64,000 nucleotides of DNA from Thalassobius sp050633445. Lineage in GTDB: Bacteria; Pseudomonadota; Alphaproteobacteria; Rhodobacterales; Rhodobacteraceae. The notes beneath the pieces are model-generated. The model was not told the origin of the DNA and did not search any database. It saw nothing but the letters and a program-made list of their open reading frames with translations. The stretch lies in assembly GCA_050633445.1 (NCBI GenBank), contig JBOEGN010000084.1:1-64000 (forward strand), written 5' to 3'. Shown here one piece after another: positions 8,469 to 16,687 of this stretch. Both the position numbers and the translations under genes were made by a program. Position 1 is the first letter of the stretch. Each line of letters starts with the position of its first letter.

Positions 8469-9641
8469 CTAGGGACCAAGAGGCAACCGTTGACGTACAA
8501 GGACCGTCCAGTACGAACACCCCCACGCGATGGCGTCATCATTGAAGTCATATTTAGGATTATGAAGCGCGGCTGAGGGGCCGTTGCCAATATTGATCAT
8601 CGCGCCAGGCACCTCATTCAACATGAAGGAAAAATCCTCGCCGCCAAGAGTTTGTGGCATGTCGAGATACACGTTTTCCTCTCCGGCGATCGCCATCGCT
8701 GCTTGTGCCGCCAAATTGGTTTCCCGCTCGTGGTTCACGGTTACCGGATAATGTCGGACATAATCGAGCTGCCCTTCGCCACCAAAGGCAGCCGCGATAT
8801 TGGACACCATGACCCCCATGCGATCTTCGATCATGTCGCGCACGTCTTCTTTTAGGGTGCGCACAGTGCCTGTCATCACCACGTCTTGGGGAATGACGTT
8901 AAACGCGTTGCCCGAGGACAGAGTGCAGAGTGAAACCACCGCGCTATCAATCGGGTCGAGGTTGCGCGACGAGAGGGTCTGAATGGCTTGCAACAACGCG
9001 CCAGCCACTGGGATCGGGTCGATTGTTTGATCGGGTCGCGCGGCATGGCCACCACGGCCCTTGATGGTGATTTTGATTTCATCGACCGAGCCCATGATCG
9101 GCCCCGAATTGATGGTGAACTGCCCGATATCAAGTCCGGGCCGGTTGTGCATTCCAAAAACTTCGTCACAGGGCCAACGGGAAAACAGGCCATCTTCGAT
9201 CATTGCCCGAGCGCCGGCACCGCCTTCTTCGGCGGGCTGGAATATGACCACGACAGTTCCGTCAAAGCCTCGGCTCTCAGCCAGGTGTTTGGCCGCACCC
9301 AACAGCATTGTTGTATGTCCGTCATGACCGCAGGCATGCATTTTCCCGGCCACTTGCGAGGTCCAGGGCGCGCCGCTCTCTTCCTCGATCGGCAGGGCAT
9401 CCATATCCGAGCGCAGGCCGATCATGCGGCCCGAGGCTGTGCTTTGTCCGCGAATGATGCCAACCACGCCGGTGCGCCCGATGCTTTCGTGAACCTCATC
9501 AACACCAGCGGCCCGCAACGCGTCGGCCACCGATTGAGCCGTGCGTTCAACGTCGTATAGAAGTTCCGGATTTTGGTGGAGGTCCCGGCGGAATTCGGTC
9601 AGGTCGGCCACATGTTTTGCGACCCAGTTTTCGATGGCCAT
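8469..9641 (-). CDS. M20-family amidohydrolase (hippurate / N-acyl-amino-acid hydrolase type)
   Basis: A 390-residue cytoplasmic metallopeptidase-fold enzyme of normal length for the M20D (IAA-amino acid/hippurate hydrolase) group. Visible motifs are GLRSDMDALPI (Asp), MHACGHDGH (metal His and Cys), QPAEEGGAGA (catalytic and metal Glu pair), FGMHN (metal His) and LGGEDFS near the C-terminus. Its ATG directly abuts the TGA of the ATC-hydrolase gene (9642-9644), so it is the last gene of the transporter operon and translationally coupled. In known L-ATC breakdown, ATC hydrolase is followed by an amidohydrolase acting on carbamoyl-cysteine. This protein could fill that step, or cleave an N-acyl amino acid delivered by the transporter; this is inference. 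Confidence 0.85.
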   Translation of the reverse strand: MAIENWVAKHVADLTEFRRDLHQNPELLYDVERTAQSVADALRAAGVDEVHESIGRTGVVGIIRGQSTASGRMIGLRSDMDALPIEEESGAPWTSQVAGKMHACGHDGHTTMLLGAAKHLAESRGFDGTVVVIFQPAEEGGAGARAMIEDGLFSRWPCDEVFGMHNRPGLDIGQFTINSGPIMGSVDEIKITIKGRGGHAARPDQTIDPIPVAGALLQAIQTLSSRNLDPIDSAVVSLCTLSSGNAFNVIPQDVVMTGTVRTLKEDVRDMIEDRMGVMVSNIAAAFGGEGQLDYVRHYPVTVNHERETNLAAQAAMAIAGEENVYLDMPQTLGGEDFSFMLNEVPGAMINIGNGPSAALHNPKYDFNDDAIAWGCSYWTVLVRQRLPLGP

Positions 9642-10145
9642 TCAGGCCTCCTTTTTCATTCGGTAACGAAAATCGCAATGGCTGGCACCCTGCATTCTGG
9701 TTTGAGTGCGGGTCATTTCGATGTTCGGGTTGTACCCGATGCAAAAATCGCCGTCGCGGTTGCAGGACAACAGATGCCCGATGTCGCCCAGCCCCATCTC
9801 TTGATACATTTCAGCGTATCGACACCGAACCACGTTGAAATCCATCTTCTCGTTGGACATTTCGACGGGCTCAATCTGTAGCGCGTCTTCGCGGGTCCAA
9901 TTGGGCATGATCGCCGCGAAATCTGTAAGATCGGGCTCATGATCCAATAGCGCCGCCAGCATCTGCCCTTGTTCAATCGCAGATTTGGAGCAAGCCGCAC
10001 CAATCACGGCCTCGGCTTCTTTGCGGCCCGATCGTTCGGTGATGACGTCAAGAACATGTTTCAGCATCATCGCCTCGATCCGGCGACGCAGGAGAATGGG
10101 GATGTCGTTGATGTCCATGCCTGTGGCGGTGGTATCTTCTGCCAT
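9642..10145 (-). CDS. L-2-amino-thiazoline-4-carboxylate (ATC) hydrolase-like protein
   Basis: A 167-residue protein. ATG 10145 is chosen over an upstream TTG at 10160 because AGGGAAG lies just before it. The second half carries what I recognise as the PF14196 (ATC_hydrolase) signature: CNRDGDFCIGYNP, then RTQTRMQGASHCDFR, with conserved Cys and Arg residues. An earlier AACSKSA provides a further conserved-looking Cys. Characterised members open the thiazoline ring of L-ATC to a carbamoyl-cysteine, but the family is broad and many members are untested. The gene is sandwiched between an FAD oxidase (about 11 nt upstream) and the M20 hydrolase (0 nt downstream), indicating a shared pathway. Confidence 0.75.
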   Translation of the reverse strand: MAEDTTATGMDINDIPILLRRRIEAMMLKHVLDVITERSGRKEAEAVIGAACSKSAIEQGQMLAALLDHEPDLTDFAAIMPNWTREDALQIEPVEMSNEKMDFNVVRCRYAEMYQEMGLGDIGHLLSCNRDGDFCIGYNPNIEMTRTQTRMQGASHCDFRYRMKKEA

Positions 10146-10156
10146 TTGTCTTCCCT

Positions 10157-11458
10157 TCAAAGGTTGATTTCCTTTTGGTCCTGACGCTTGAGCCAGGCGA
10201 GATATGTGGGCGCTACACGGCGTCCGATGCTGTGAAACGGGAATGGCTGAGGGTCTGTTATCGGCAGCGCAAGCTCCTTCTCGGATTGCCCCATGGCGGC
10301 GCGCGCCAGCTCACGCCCCAAGGCGGTGCCAAGCGCCACACCACGTCCGTTGCACCCCGCCCAGGCCCAGCCATCCGGCCCGAGCTTGTGCACACGCGGG
10401 AACCGGTCCCAGTTCATCCCGATATAGCCGGACCAGACATGCGTCATCTCAAGCTCGCCTAATTCCGGGAAAGCCTCACTCAGATTGCGCGCGGCTTTCT
10501 TGCTGACGCGATTGGCCTCGCCGAACGACCCGATAACCGCACCACCGGTAATCAGCCGGTTGCGCGCGTCATAACGAAAGAACCGCAAATCACCGCGCGT
10601 ATCGGAAACGGCCTGGCGACCCGGCAAAATGCTCTTGCGGAGATTGTCGCTTATCGGTGGCGTCGACATTTGCCAGCCCAACACAGGGATCACGGAGCGC
10701 GCTATTTTAGAGGCCAGCCGCGGGGCAAGTTCACCGGTATAGGCATTGCTTGCCAGGATCAGCGCACGAGACTTCACTTTGCCCTTGGGTGTCTCAACCA
10801 CCCATTCCTGCCCTATCCGGCGATACGACAGCGCGGGGCTCTCTTCGTAAATCACAGCACCCTGATCTTCGGCAACGCGCGCCATTTCACGCGCCAGCGC
10901 CAGTGGGTTAATGTGCCCGCCCGAGGCATTGAACATGCCGCCGTGCCAAAAGTCCGTCCCGAGGATGTCGGCACATTCCTTGGCGTTCTTGATCTCCGGT
11001 GAAAATCCAAACCGTTGCCATGCCTCCACCCGTTTTTGCGACAGCTTTACGCGGCCCGGGCTATGGGCTGGCTGGAACCAGCCGTTTTGTTCGGCCTCTG
11101 CCTGCATGTCGAATTCGCGCACCAGATCGAACAGTGTATTGGCTGAATTGCCGATGAGATTGACCATACGTTCGCCCGCGCCGCGATAGCGCGACACCCA
11201 GACGTCAGGTTCGGCTGAGGTGAGGATGGGAATGACCTGACCGTTGTTGCGCCCCGATGCACCCCACCCGACGGCTTTGCCCTCAAGAATGGTGACGTCG
11301 TGGCCTTGTCTGCGCGCTTCAATGGCGGCGGAAAGACCGGTAAAGCCCGCGCCGATCACAAGGATATCTGTCTCAATGATCCCCGACAGCGGGGCCGTGG
11401 GGATCCTGTCGGCGGAGACCTCCGCCCAGATTGATTTGGGGAATTCCACGGACATCAT
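10157..11458 (-). CDS. FAD-dependent oxidoreductase, DAO/PuuB-like
   Basis: A 433-residue flavoenzyme of the D-amino-acid-oxidase superfamily. The dinucleotide fold is at residues 32-45 (VIGAGFTGLSAA), followed by the conserved WGASGRNNGQ segment typical of gamma-glutamylputrescine oxidase-like members. The C-terminal part has SGYIGMNWDRFPRVHKLG and a GCNGRGVALGTALG flavin-binding stretch. It probably oxidises a C-N bond of an imported amine or amino-acid derivative. The start ATGATG overlaps the stop of the class-V aminotransferase gene (ATG 11458 or 11455, both in frame), so the two are coupled. Confidence 0.85.
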   Translation of the reverse strand: MMSVEFPKSIWAEVSADRIPTAPLSGIIETDILVIGAGFTGLSAAIEARRQGHDVTILEGKAVGWGASGRNNGQVIPILTSAEPDVWVSRYRGAGERMVNLIGNSANTLFDLVREFDMQAEAEQNGWFQPAHSPGRVKLSQKRVEAWQRFGFSPEIKNAKECADILGTDFWHGGMFNASGGHINPLALAREMARVAEDQGAVIYEESPALSYRRIGQEWVVETPKGKVKSRALILASNAYTGELAPRLASKIARSVIPVLGWQMSTPPISDNLRKSILPGRQAVSDTRGDLRFFRYDARNRLITGGAVIGSFGEANRVSKKAARNLSEAFPELGELEMTHVWSGYIGMNWDRFPRVHKLGPDGWAWAGCNGRGVALGTALGRELARAAMGQSEKELALPITDPQPFPFHSIGRRVAPTYLAWLKRQDQKEINL

Positions 11459-13080
11459 GCCGCCCCTTTCTGCTCAAATTGCTCGACTTCATGTGGCAGC
11501 CAGAACCATCGCAAAGCGTCTTCTTCCGCGGAGAATGTGGGAGCCGCATCGCGGTGGCCGGCAGGCGGTGTTTTGATCAGCTTCATCGCCTCTTCCATAC
11601 ATGTTTCAAAGTCAGGGGCATCGCGGCTTTGAACCTCCTTGATCTCCCACAGGTCCGACAGGCGGCGCGGGCAGGTATTTTCAAGCTCGGGCAGCGCCCG
11701 CCAGATCCCCTCGGAGGCAACCAGCCGGTAGTGCGGCAACAGTGCCAGCCCATGTTCCGAGACAAAGCGAATGGCCCGCACGATCCTGTCGATGTCTTCG
11801 TCGTTAAAGAACCAGTTGATCCCAAAACGTGCCCAGCCAGGACGGAAAATGGAATTGCCATGGTGAACCACGTCGGCATGGCGCTTGCTGGTCTGTGGGT
11901 CGATGTTCAACAAGCTGTGTCCGTAGGGCCCCGCACAGGAACAACCGCCACGGGCCTGAATGCCGAACAGATCATTTAGCAAAGCGACCACATAGTTATG
12001 GTGCAGCAACTTGCCCCTAGTTTGCACGTTGAATGAGAATATCCCCAATCGCGGCGCGTCTTTGGGGCCCAAAAGTTCGAGCCCCGGAATGGTGCGCAGG
12101 GCCGTTTCCATCCGTTGCGTCAGCTCAAGCTCGCGTTCTTCTATGCGTATCTCATCCAAATCACGCTTGAGCTGCATCACCAAGCCAGCGCGGATGTTTT
12201 CAACGATCGCGGGCGTGCCACCTTCTTCGCGATGCTCTGGATCGGCGATGTATGTGTGGTCGTCGGCGGTAACATAGCTCACAGTGCCGCCGCCCGTCAT
12301 CGTCGGGCATCTGCCGCCAAAGAACTTGCGATCAGCGATCAGAATGCCCGAGGCACCAGGGCCGCCAGCGAATTTGTGAGGTGAGATCACAGCGGCGTCG
12401 ACCCTGTCGGCAGCGTCTGGGCTGCTATCTGCAAGGTGGATCGGCATATAAGGGCCGCCCCCTGCGAAATCAGCAACGCACAAGGCATCATGAGCGTGCA
12501 AAAGCTTGGCTAAGGCACGCAAATCGGTGCGCAACCCGGTCACGTTCGAAGCCGCAGAAAACGCTCCGATCTTCAATGGCGCCTCTCTATGTGCATCCAA
12601 TTCACGCGCGAGGCTTTCAAAGCACAGTGTCCCCTGCGCGTTCAGAGGGATGCGCACAATCTTCGCGCCGCTTTCCCGCCACGGCAGATCGTTCGAGTGA
12701 TGCTCATAAGGGCCGACAAAAACCACAGCTTCGGCGAGACCCTGCATCTTCAACGCCCGTACCAGTTTGTCGATTGCACCTGTCGCGCCCGAGCCTGCGA
12801 AAATGACGGCGTGATTTTCATCGGCGTTCACCGCTTCGCGGACGGCCCTGCGCGCCATTTCGCGCAGCTCGGTTGTGCGCCGTCCGACAAAGGACGTTTC
12901 AGTGTGGGTATTTCCGTAAAAGGGCAGCACATGGGTGCGGATCGCATCTTCGATGAAATCAAGTGCGCGACCTGAAGCGACGTAATCTGCGTAGAACAGT
13001 GGGCGGGGACCGAATGGTCCGTCAATGGCCACGCCTTCACCAATCAAAGCAGAGCGGATGTCTTCAAATTCCAATGACAT
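11455..13080 (-). CDS. Class-V PLP enzyme, cysteine desulfurase/selenocysteine lyase-like, long form
   Basis: A 541-residue member of aminotransferase class V. The PLP lysine is in SPHKFAGGPGASG, and a cysteine-rich GGCSCAGPYGH motif occupies the position where desulfurases keep their catalytic Cys loop. Cysteine desulfurases usually have about 400 residues; this protein has about 130 more at the C-terminus. It may remove sulfur from a cysteine released by the ATC hydrolase/M20 pair, or act as a C-S or C-N lyase on a related substrate. It follows the ABC ATPase gene by 9 nt and overlaps the FAD oxidase gene. Confidence 0.75.
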   Translation of the reverse strand: MSLEFEDIRSALIGEGVAIDGPFGPRPLFYADYVASGRALDFIEDAIRTHVLPFYGNTHTETSFVGRRTTELREMARRAVREAVNADENHAVIFAGSGATGAIDKLVRALKMQGLAEAVVFVGPYEHHSNDLPWRESGAKIVRIPLNAQGTLCFESLARELDAHREAPLKIGAFSAASNVTGLRTDLRALAKLLHAHDALCVADFAGGGPYMPIHLADSSPDAADRVDAAVISPHKFAGGPGASGILIADRKFFGGRCPTMTGGGTVSYVTADDHTYIADPEHREEGGTPAIVENIRAGLVMQLKRDLDEIRIEERELELTQRMETALRTIPGLELLGPKDAPRLGIFSFNVQTRGKLLHHNYVVALLNDLFGIQARGGCSCAGPYGHSLLNIDPQTSKRHADVVHHGNSIFRPGWARFGINWFFNDEDIDRIVRAIRFVSEHGLALLPHYRLVASEGIWRALPELENTCPRRLSDLWEIKEVQSRDAPDFETCMEEAMKLIKTPPAGHRDAAPTFSAEEDALRWFWLPHEVEQFEQKGAA

Positions 13081-13089
13081 TGTTCGTCC

Positions 13090-14733
13090 TTAGGCAGCAT
13101 TCGTGCGCAAGTCTGGAGGTGTCCAGTCTCGGCCCGGAATGGAAGAAAGCAGGTTTTGTGTGTAGGGATGTTGCGGATGAGCAAAGACCTGAGCGGTCGG
13201 GCCGGTTTCGACAATCTCACCCTTCTGCATGACAATGACCCGGTCGCACAACTGGGCAGCGACGCGCAGATCGTGGGTCACAAAGAGCAGCGACAGATTG
13301 AGCCGGTCCCTTAGATCAGCCAGCAGTTTCAAAACCTGGGCCTGGACAGAGACATCCAAGGCCGAAACCGGCTCATCCGCAACGATCACCTTGGGTTCAA
13401 GAGCCAGCGCCCGGGCGATGCCAATACGCTGCCGCTGCCCGCCGGAAAACTCGTGCGGAAACCGATTGGCCGCAGCCGGAGACAGCTCAACCAGTTCGAG
13501 CAGTTTTTTGGCCTGTTCGCGCGCTTCTTTGGGATTTGCCCCGTGCACAATCGGCCCTTGTGCGATCAGGTCCACGACCCGTTTGCGCGGATTGAGCGAG
13601 GCCATGGGATCCTGAAACACCATTTGCACATGTTTGCGCATGGCACGCAGCTCTTTTGGTGTGCAGGCCAGCAGGTCTTTGCCGTTCAGCTCGACACTGC
13701 CCTGATCGCATTCCAATAGGCGGGTGACGATCCGCGACACCGTGGTTTTGCCCGAACCGCTTTCGCCGACAACGCCGAGGGTTTCGCCCCTATGCAGCTG
13801 AAAGGAAAGGTCTTTTACCGCGGTTACGGGTGCACGTTTGCCGCTTAGCAGCCCGCCGCGCGCGGCGAAGGTCTTAAGCAATCCCGAGCCTTTTAATACA
13901 ACCGGGGCTTTGGTGACCGCTTTGGCAGGCGGCGGCGTCAATGCCGGAACCGCGCCGATCAGCGCTTGGGTGTAGGGGTGTTGCGGGTGGTTCAGAACCT
14001 CATCGACGGTGCCACTTTCCACCAGATCCCCGCGACACAAAACGGCAACCTTGTCCGCGATTTCCGCCACCACGCCGAAATCATGGGTGATGAACAAAAC
14101 GCCTGCACCCTCATCTTCCTGCAGCTCACGAATAAGCTTAAGAATTTGCAATTGGGTGGTTACGTCAAGCGCTGTGGTTGGTTCGTCCGCAATGATCAGC
14201 TTTGGAGACAACGACAAAGCCATTGCGATCATAACACGCTGCCGCTGCCCGCCAGACACCTGATGCGGGTAGGCGTTGTAGGCCGAGCTTGGATCAGGAA
14301 GATGTACCCGTTCCAGCATCTCGATTGCGCGCGCCTTGCGTTCGGATTTTTTCAGTTTTGTATGAAGTCGCAGAACCTCATCCAGTTGCCAGCCCACGGT
14401 TTTCTGCGGGTTCAGAGCGGTCATCGGCTCCTGAAAAATCATGGCGATATCCGCCCCGCGCAGTTTGCGCATTTCAGCGTCGGATTTGCCGCGCAGTTCT
14501 TCTCCCAAAAAGCGGATAGCTCCGCCGGTTACGCGTACATGTGGTTCGGGCAAAAGGCCCATGATAGCCCCGGCGCAAAGTGACTTTCCGGATCCGCTTT
14601 CACCGACAAGGCAAACGATTTCTCCGGGGTTGATGGTCAGGTCAAGCCCGGTCAGCGCATAGGGGCGATCTGCACCTTTGGGCAACGAGATTTCCAGATT
14701 TCGCAAAGCGAGGACAGATGGTTTCTTGGTCAT
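13090..14733 (-). CDS. Peptide-type ABC transporter, double ATPase (DppD-DppF fusion)
   Basis: A 547-residue protein with two complete nucleotide-binding domains. Each has Walker A (GESGSGKS; GESGSGKT), a signature (VSGGQRQR; FSGGQRQR) and Walker B followed by DEP (IIADEP; IVADEP). After each comes a short oligopeptide-type C-terminal segment (HPQHPYTQALIGAVP; HPQHPYTQNLLSSIP). It powers uptake through the two permeases encoded immediately upstream. The start overlaps the permease stop by one base (TAATG), so expression is coupled. Both domains look catalytically competent. Confidence 0.93.
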   Translation of the reverse strand: MTKKPSVLALRNLEISLPKGADRPYALTGLDLTINPGEIVCLVGESGSGKSLCAGAIMGLLPEPHVRVTGGAIRFLGEELRGKSDAEMRKLRGADIAMIFQEPMTALNPQKTVGWQLDEVLRLHTKLKKSERKARAIEMLERVHLPDPSSAYNAYPHQVSGGQRQRVMIAMALSLSPKLIIADEPTTALDVTTQLQILKLIRELQEDEGAGVLFITHDFGVVAEIADKVAVLCRGDLVESGTVDEVLNHPQHPYTQALIGAVPALTPPPAKAVTKAPVVLKGSGLLKTFAARGGLLSGKRAPVTAVKDLSFQLHRGETLGVVGESGSGKTTVSRIVTRLLECDQGSVELNGKDLLACTPKELRAMRKHVQMVFQDPMASLNPRKRVVDLIAQGPIVHGANPKEAREQAKKLLELVELSPAAANRFPHEFSGGQRQRIGIARALALEPKVIVADEPVSALDVSVQAQVLKLLADLRDRLNLSLLFVTHDLRVAAQLCDRVIVMQKGEIVETGPTAQVFAHPQHPYTQNLLSSIPGRDWTPPDLRTNAA

Positions 14734-15608
14734 TATTTTTTCTGCCTTGGGTTAAGTGCGTCATTCAGCCCCTCGCCCAGCAGCGAAAAGGAAAGGACGG
14801 TCAGGATGATGGCGATTCCAGGGATGACGGCGCAGTGGGGCGCGGAACGCAGGACAGCGCGGCCCTGACCAATCATGTTGCCCCAGCTTGCATAATTCGG
14901 ATCGCCCAAAGCGAGAAAGGCAAGCGCGCTTTCCATCAGGATCGACAAGGCCATGATGACCGAGGCATAGACCACGATTGGCGGCATCGCATTGGGCAGG
15001 ATCTCACGAAAAATGATCGACACGTTCGAGACTCCAAGATTGCGGGCCGCATCCACAAACTCGCGGTTCCGAAGCGACATGAATTCGGCCCTGACCATCC
15101 GTGCCGGAGCCGTCCAGCTGACGATACCGATGGCGAGTGTGATCCATTCGATTTTTGATCCCATGATGGCCACAAGCGTGAGCAAAAGGACAAAGCTGGG
15201 GATGGTTTGGAACGCCTCGGTAAGACGCATCAACACGTCGTCGATCCAGCCTCCGAAAAAGCCGGCCAAAGCGCCAATCACGACACCGATGACAATGGCA
15301 ACAAGCGTGGCAACGACTCCGATCAAAAGCGAAATGCGTGCTCCATAAAAAACACCGGACAAAATATCGCGTCCCAGTTGGTCGGTGCCCAAAGGCGTGT
15401 CCCAGTTTTGGAAAGGTGCTGTCAGGGGCTCCCCGGCGCGGCGCAGCGGATCGCCTGGATCAACCAGCCCAGCGGATAGCGCCATGAAGACCACGACCGC
15501 AAAGAGGACAAGCCCCAGCAACGCGGCGCGATTGCGTTTGTAGCGGCGCCAGAACACCACGTAGCGCGGTGGCTCGGGCGGAGCGATAACGGTATCTGTG
15601 AAAGTCAT
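14733..15608 (-). CDS. Peptide-type ABC permease, DppC-like
   Basis: A 291-residue inner-membrane protein with a cytoplasmic N-terminus, a first helix near residues 32-50, and the DppC-family N-terminal segment (NWDTPLGTDQLGRD). Several helices follow, with the BPD-type EAA loop around residues 186-215 (EFVDAARNLGVS...ILPNAMPP). The C-terminus has LSFSLLGEGLNDALNP, the family ending. It pairs with the DppB-like protein encoded upstream; the genes overlap by 4 nt. Confidence 0.93.
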   Translation of the reverse strand: MTFTDTVIAPPEPPRYVVFWRRYKRNRAALLGLVLFAVVVFMALSAGLVDPGDPLRRAGEPLTAPFQNWDTPLGTDQLGRDILSGVFYGARISLLIGVVATLVAIVIGVVIGALAGFFGGWIDDVLMRLTEAFQTIPSFVLLLTLVAIMGSKIEWITLAIGIVSWTAPARMVRAEFMSLRNREFVDAARNLGVSNVSIIFREILPNAMPPIVVYASVIMALSILMESALAFLALGDPNYASWGNMIGQGRAVLRSAPHCAVIPGIAIILTVLSFSLLGEGLNDALNPRQKK

Positions 15609-16594
15609 ACGAGTTCGATCCGGCTGTCCAGACGGGCATAAAGCAGGTCTGTGAGAAAATTCACGACAACCACAATGATTGAGCAGAGAAAGATAATTCC
15701 CATCAGCGTGTTCATGTCGCGTTGAACCACGGACTGATAGGCAAGCTGCCCCAGCCCTGGCAGGGTGAAGATGGTCTCGACAACGATGGAGCCGCCAAGC
15801 ACAGTCGAGAATTGCAGCCCCAGCAAAGTGACCACAGGCAACAAGGCGTTGCGCATAATGTGATGGGTCATAAGGCGGGCCTCTCCGGCGCCCTTGGCCC
15901 GCGCAGTCCGCACGTAGTCAAGATCAGCGACCTCGATCACCGAGGCCCGCATGAGGCGCAGGTAAAAGGCCAGATAGATCAACGACAGCGCGGCGGTTGG
16001 CATGACCAGATGACGGGCAACATCCCAAACGTGATCCCAGCCGGTGTAGAAGGCCGCAATGGTTTTGATTCCGCCCACGGGCAGCCAGCCGAGCTTGACC
16101 GAAAAAAACAACATCAGCATCAGCGACAGGAAAAAGGACGGCGTGGCATAGAAGACCAGACCCAGGATCGAAATCAGATTGTCGACGCCCGAATAGGCGC
16201 GCCGCGCGGCGATCGCACCAAGGCCGATCCCCACAACGAAGGCAATGCTGAGAGAGGTCGCCATCAGCAAAAGTGTGGTGCCAAGGCGATCCATCAGAAC
16301 CGTTGACACGGGCTGTTCGTAGACAAAGGACCAGCCGAAATCGAAGGTGGCAAGCTTTGTCATATAGCGCTGAAGCTGCACCCAAACGGGCTGATCCAAT
16401 CCGTATTCCGCACGAAGTTTGGCGATGAAGGCGGCGTCTGCGCCCCCCATATCGCCCACAAGAGCATCAACCGTGTCGCCGGGCGCGAGCTTGAGAAGAA
16501 GGAAGGTTCCGACCATGATCATGAGGATCACGGGAATGGCCTGAACAAGGCGCTTTAGCGCATAGATCAGGATCGGAGACATGTGTAGTGTCAT
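15605..16594 (-). CDS. Peptide-type ABC permease, DppB-like
   Basis: A 329-residue permease. ATG 16594 is preferred over further-upstream in-frame starts because AAGGA lies upstream and the protein then opens as DppB proteins do, with ALKRLVQAIPVILMIM as first helix. It has the family features KLAPGD, YGLDQPVWVQ in the first periplasmic loop, the EAA loop (YVRTARAKGAGEARL...RNALLPVVTL) and the C-terminal DLLYARLDSRI. It is separated from the solute-binding-protein gene by about 93 bp containing a strong hairpin. Confidence 0.92.
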   Translation of the reverse strand: MTLHMSPILIYALKRLVQAIPVILMIMVGTFLLLKLAPGDTVDALVGDMGGADAAFIAKLRAEYGLDQPVWVQLQRYMTKLATFDFGWSFVYEQPVSTVLMDRLGTTLLLMATSLSIAFVVGIGLGAIAARRAYSGVDNLISILGLVFYATPSFFLSLMLMLFFSVKLGWLPVGGIKTIAAFYTGWDHVWDVARHLVMPTAALSLIYLAFYLRLMRASVIEVADLDYVRTARAKGAGEARLMTHHIMRNALLPVVTLLGLQFSTVLGGSIVVETIFTLPGLGQLAYQSVVQRDMNTLMGIIFLCSIIVVVVNFLTDLLYARLDSRIELV

Positions 16595-16648
16595 GAGTTT
16601 GGATCCTTTGGGATCGTTGGTGGGACCGTCACGGACCGGGATGCAAGC

Positions 16649-16679
16649 TGGCGGGCGCAACCGACGTCGGCGCCCGCCA
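16649..16679 (-). terminator. Intra-operon hairpin between SBP and permease genes
   Basis: A perfect 10-bp inverted repeat, TGGCGGGCGC (16649-16658) and GCGCCCGCCA (16670-16679), with an 11-nt loop. No U-run follows, so it is more likely an attenuator or mRNA-stabilising structure that keeps solute-binding protein in excess over permeases than a full terminator. Confidence 0.6.
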
Positions 16680-16687
16680 AATTCGCC

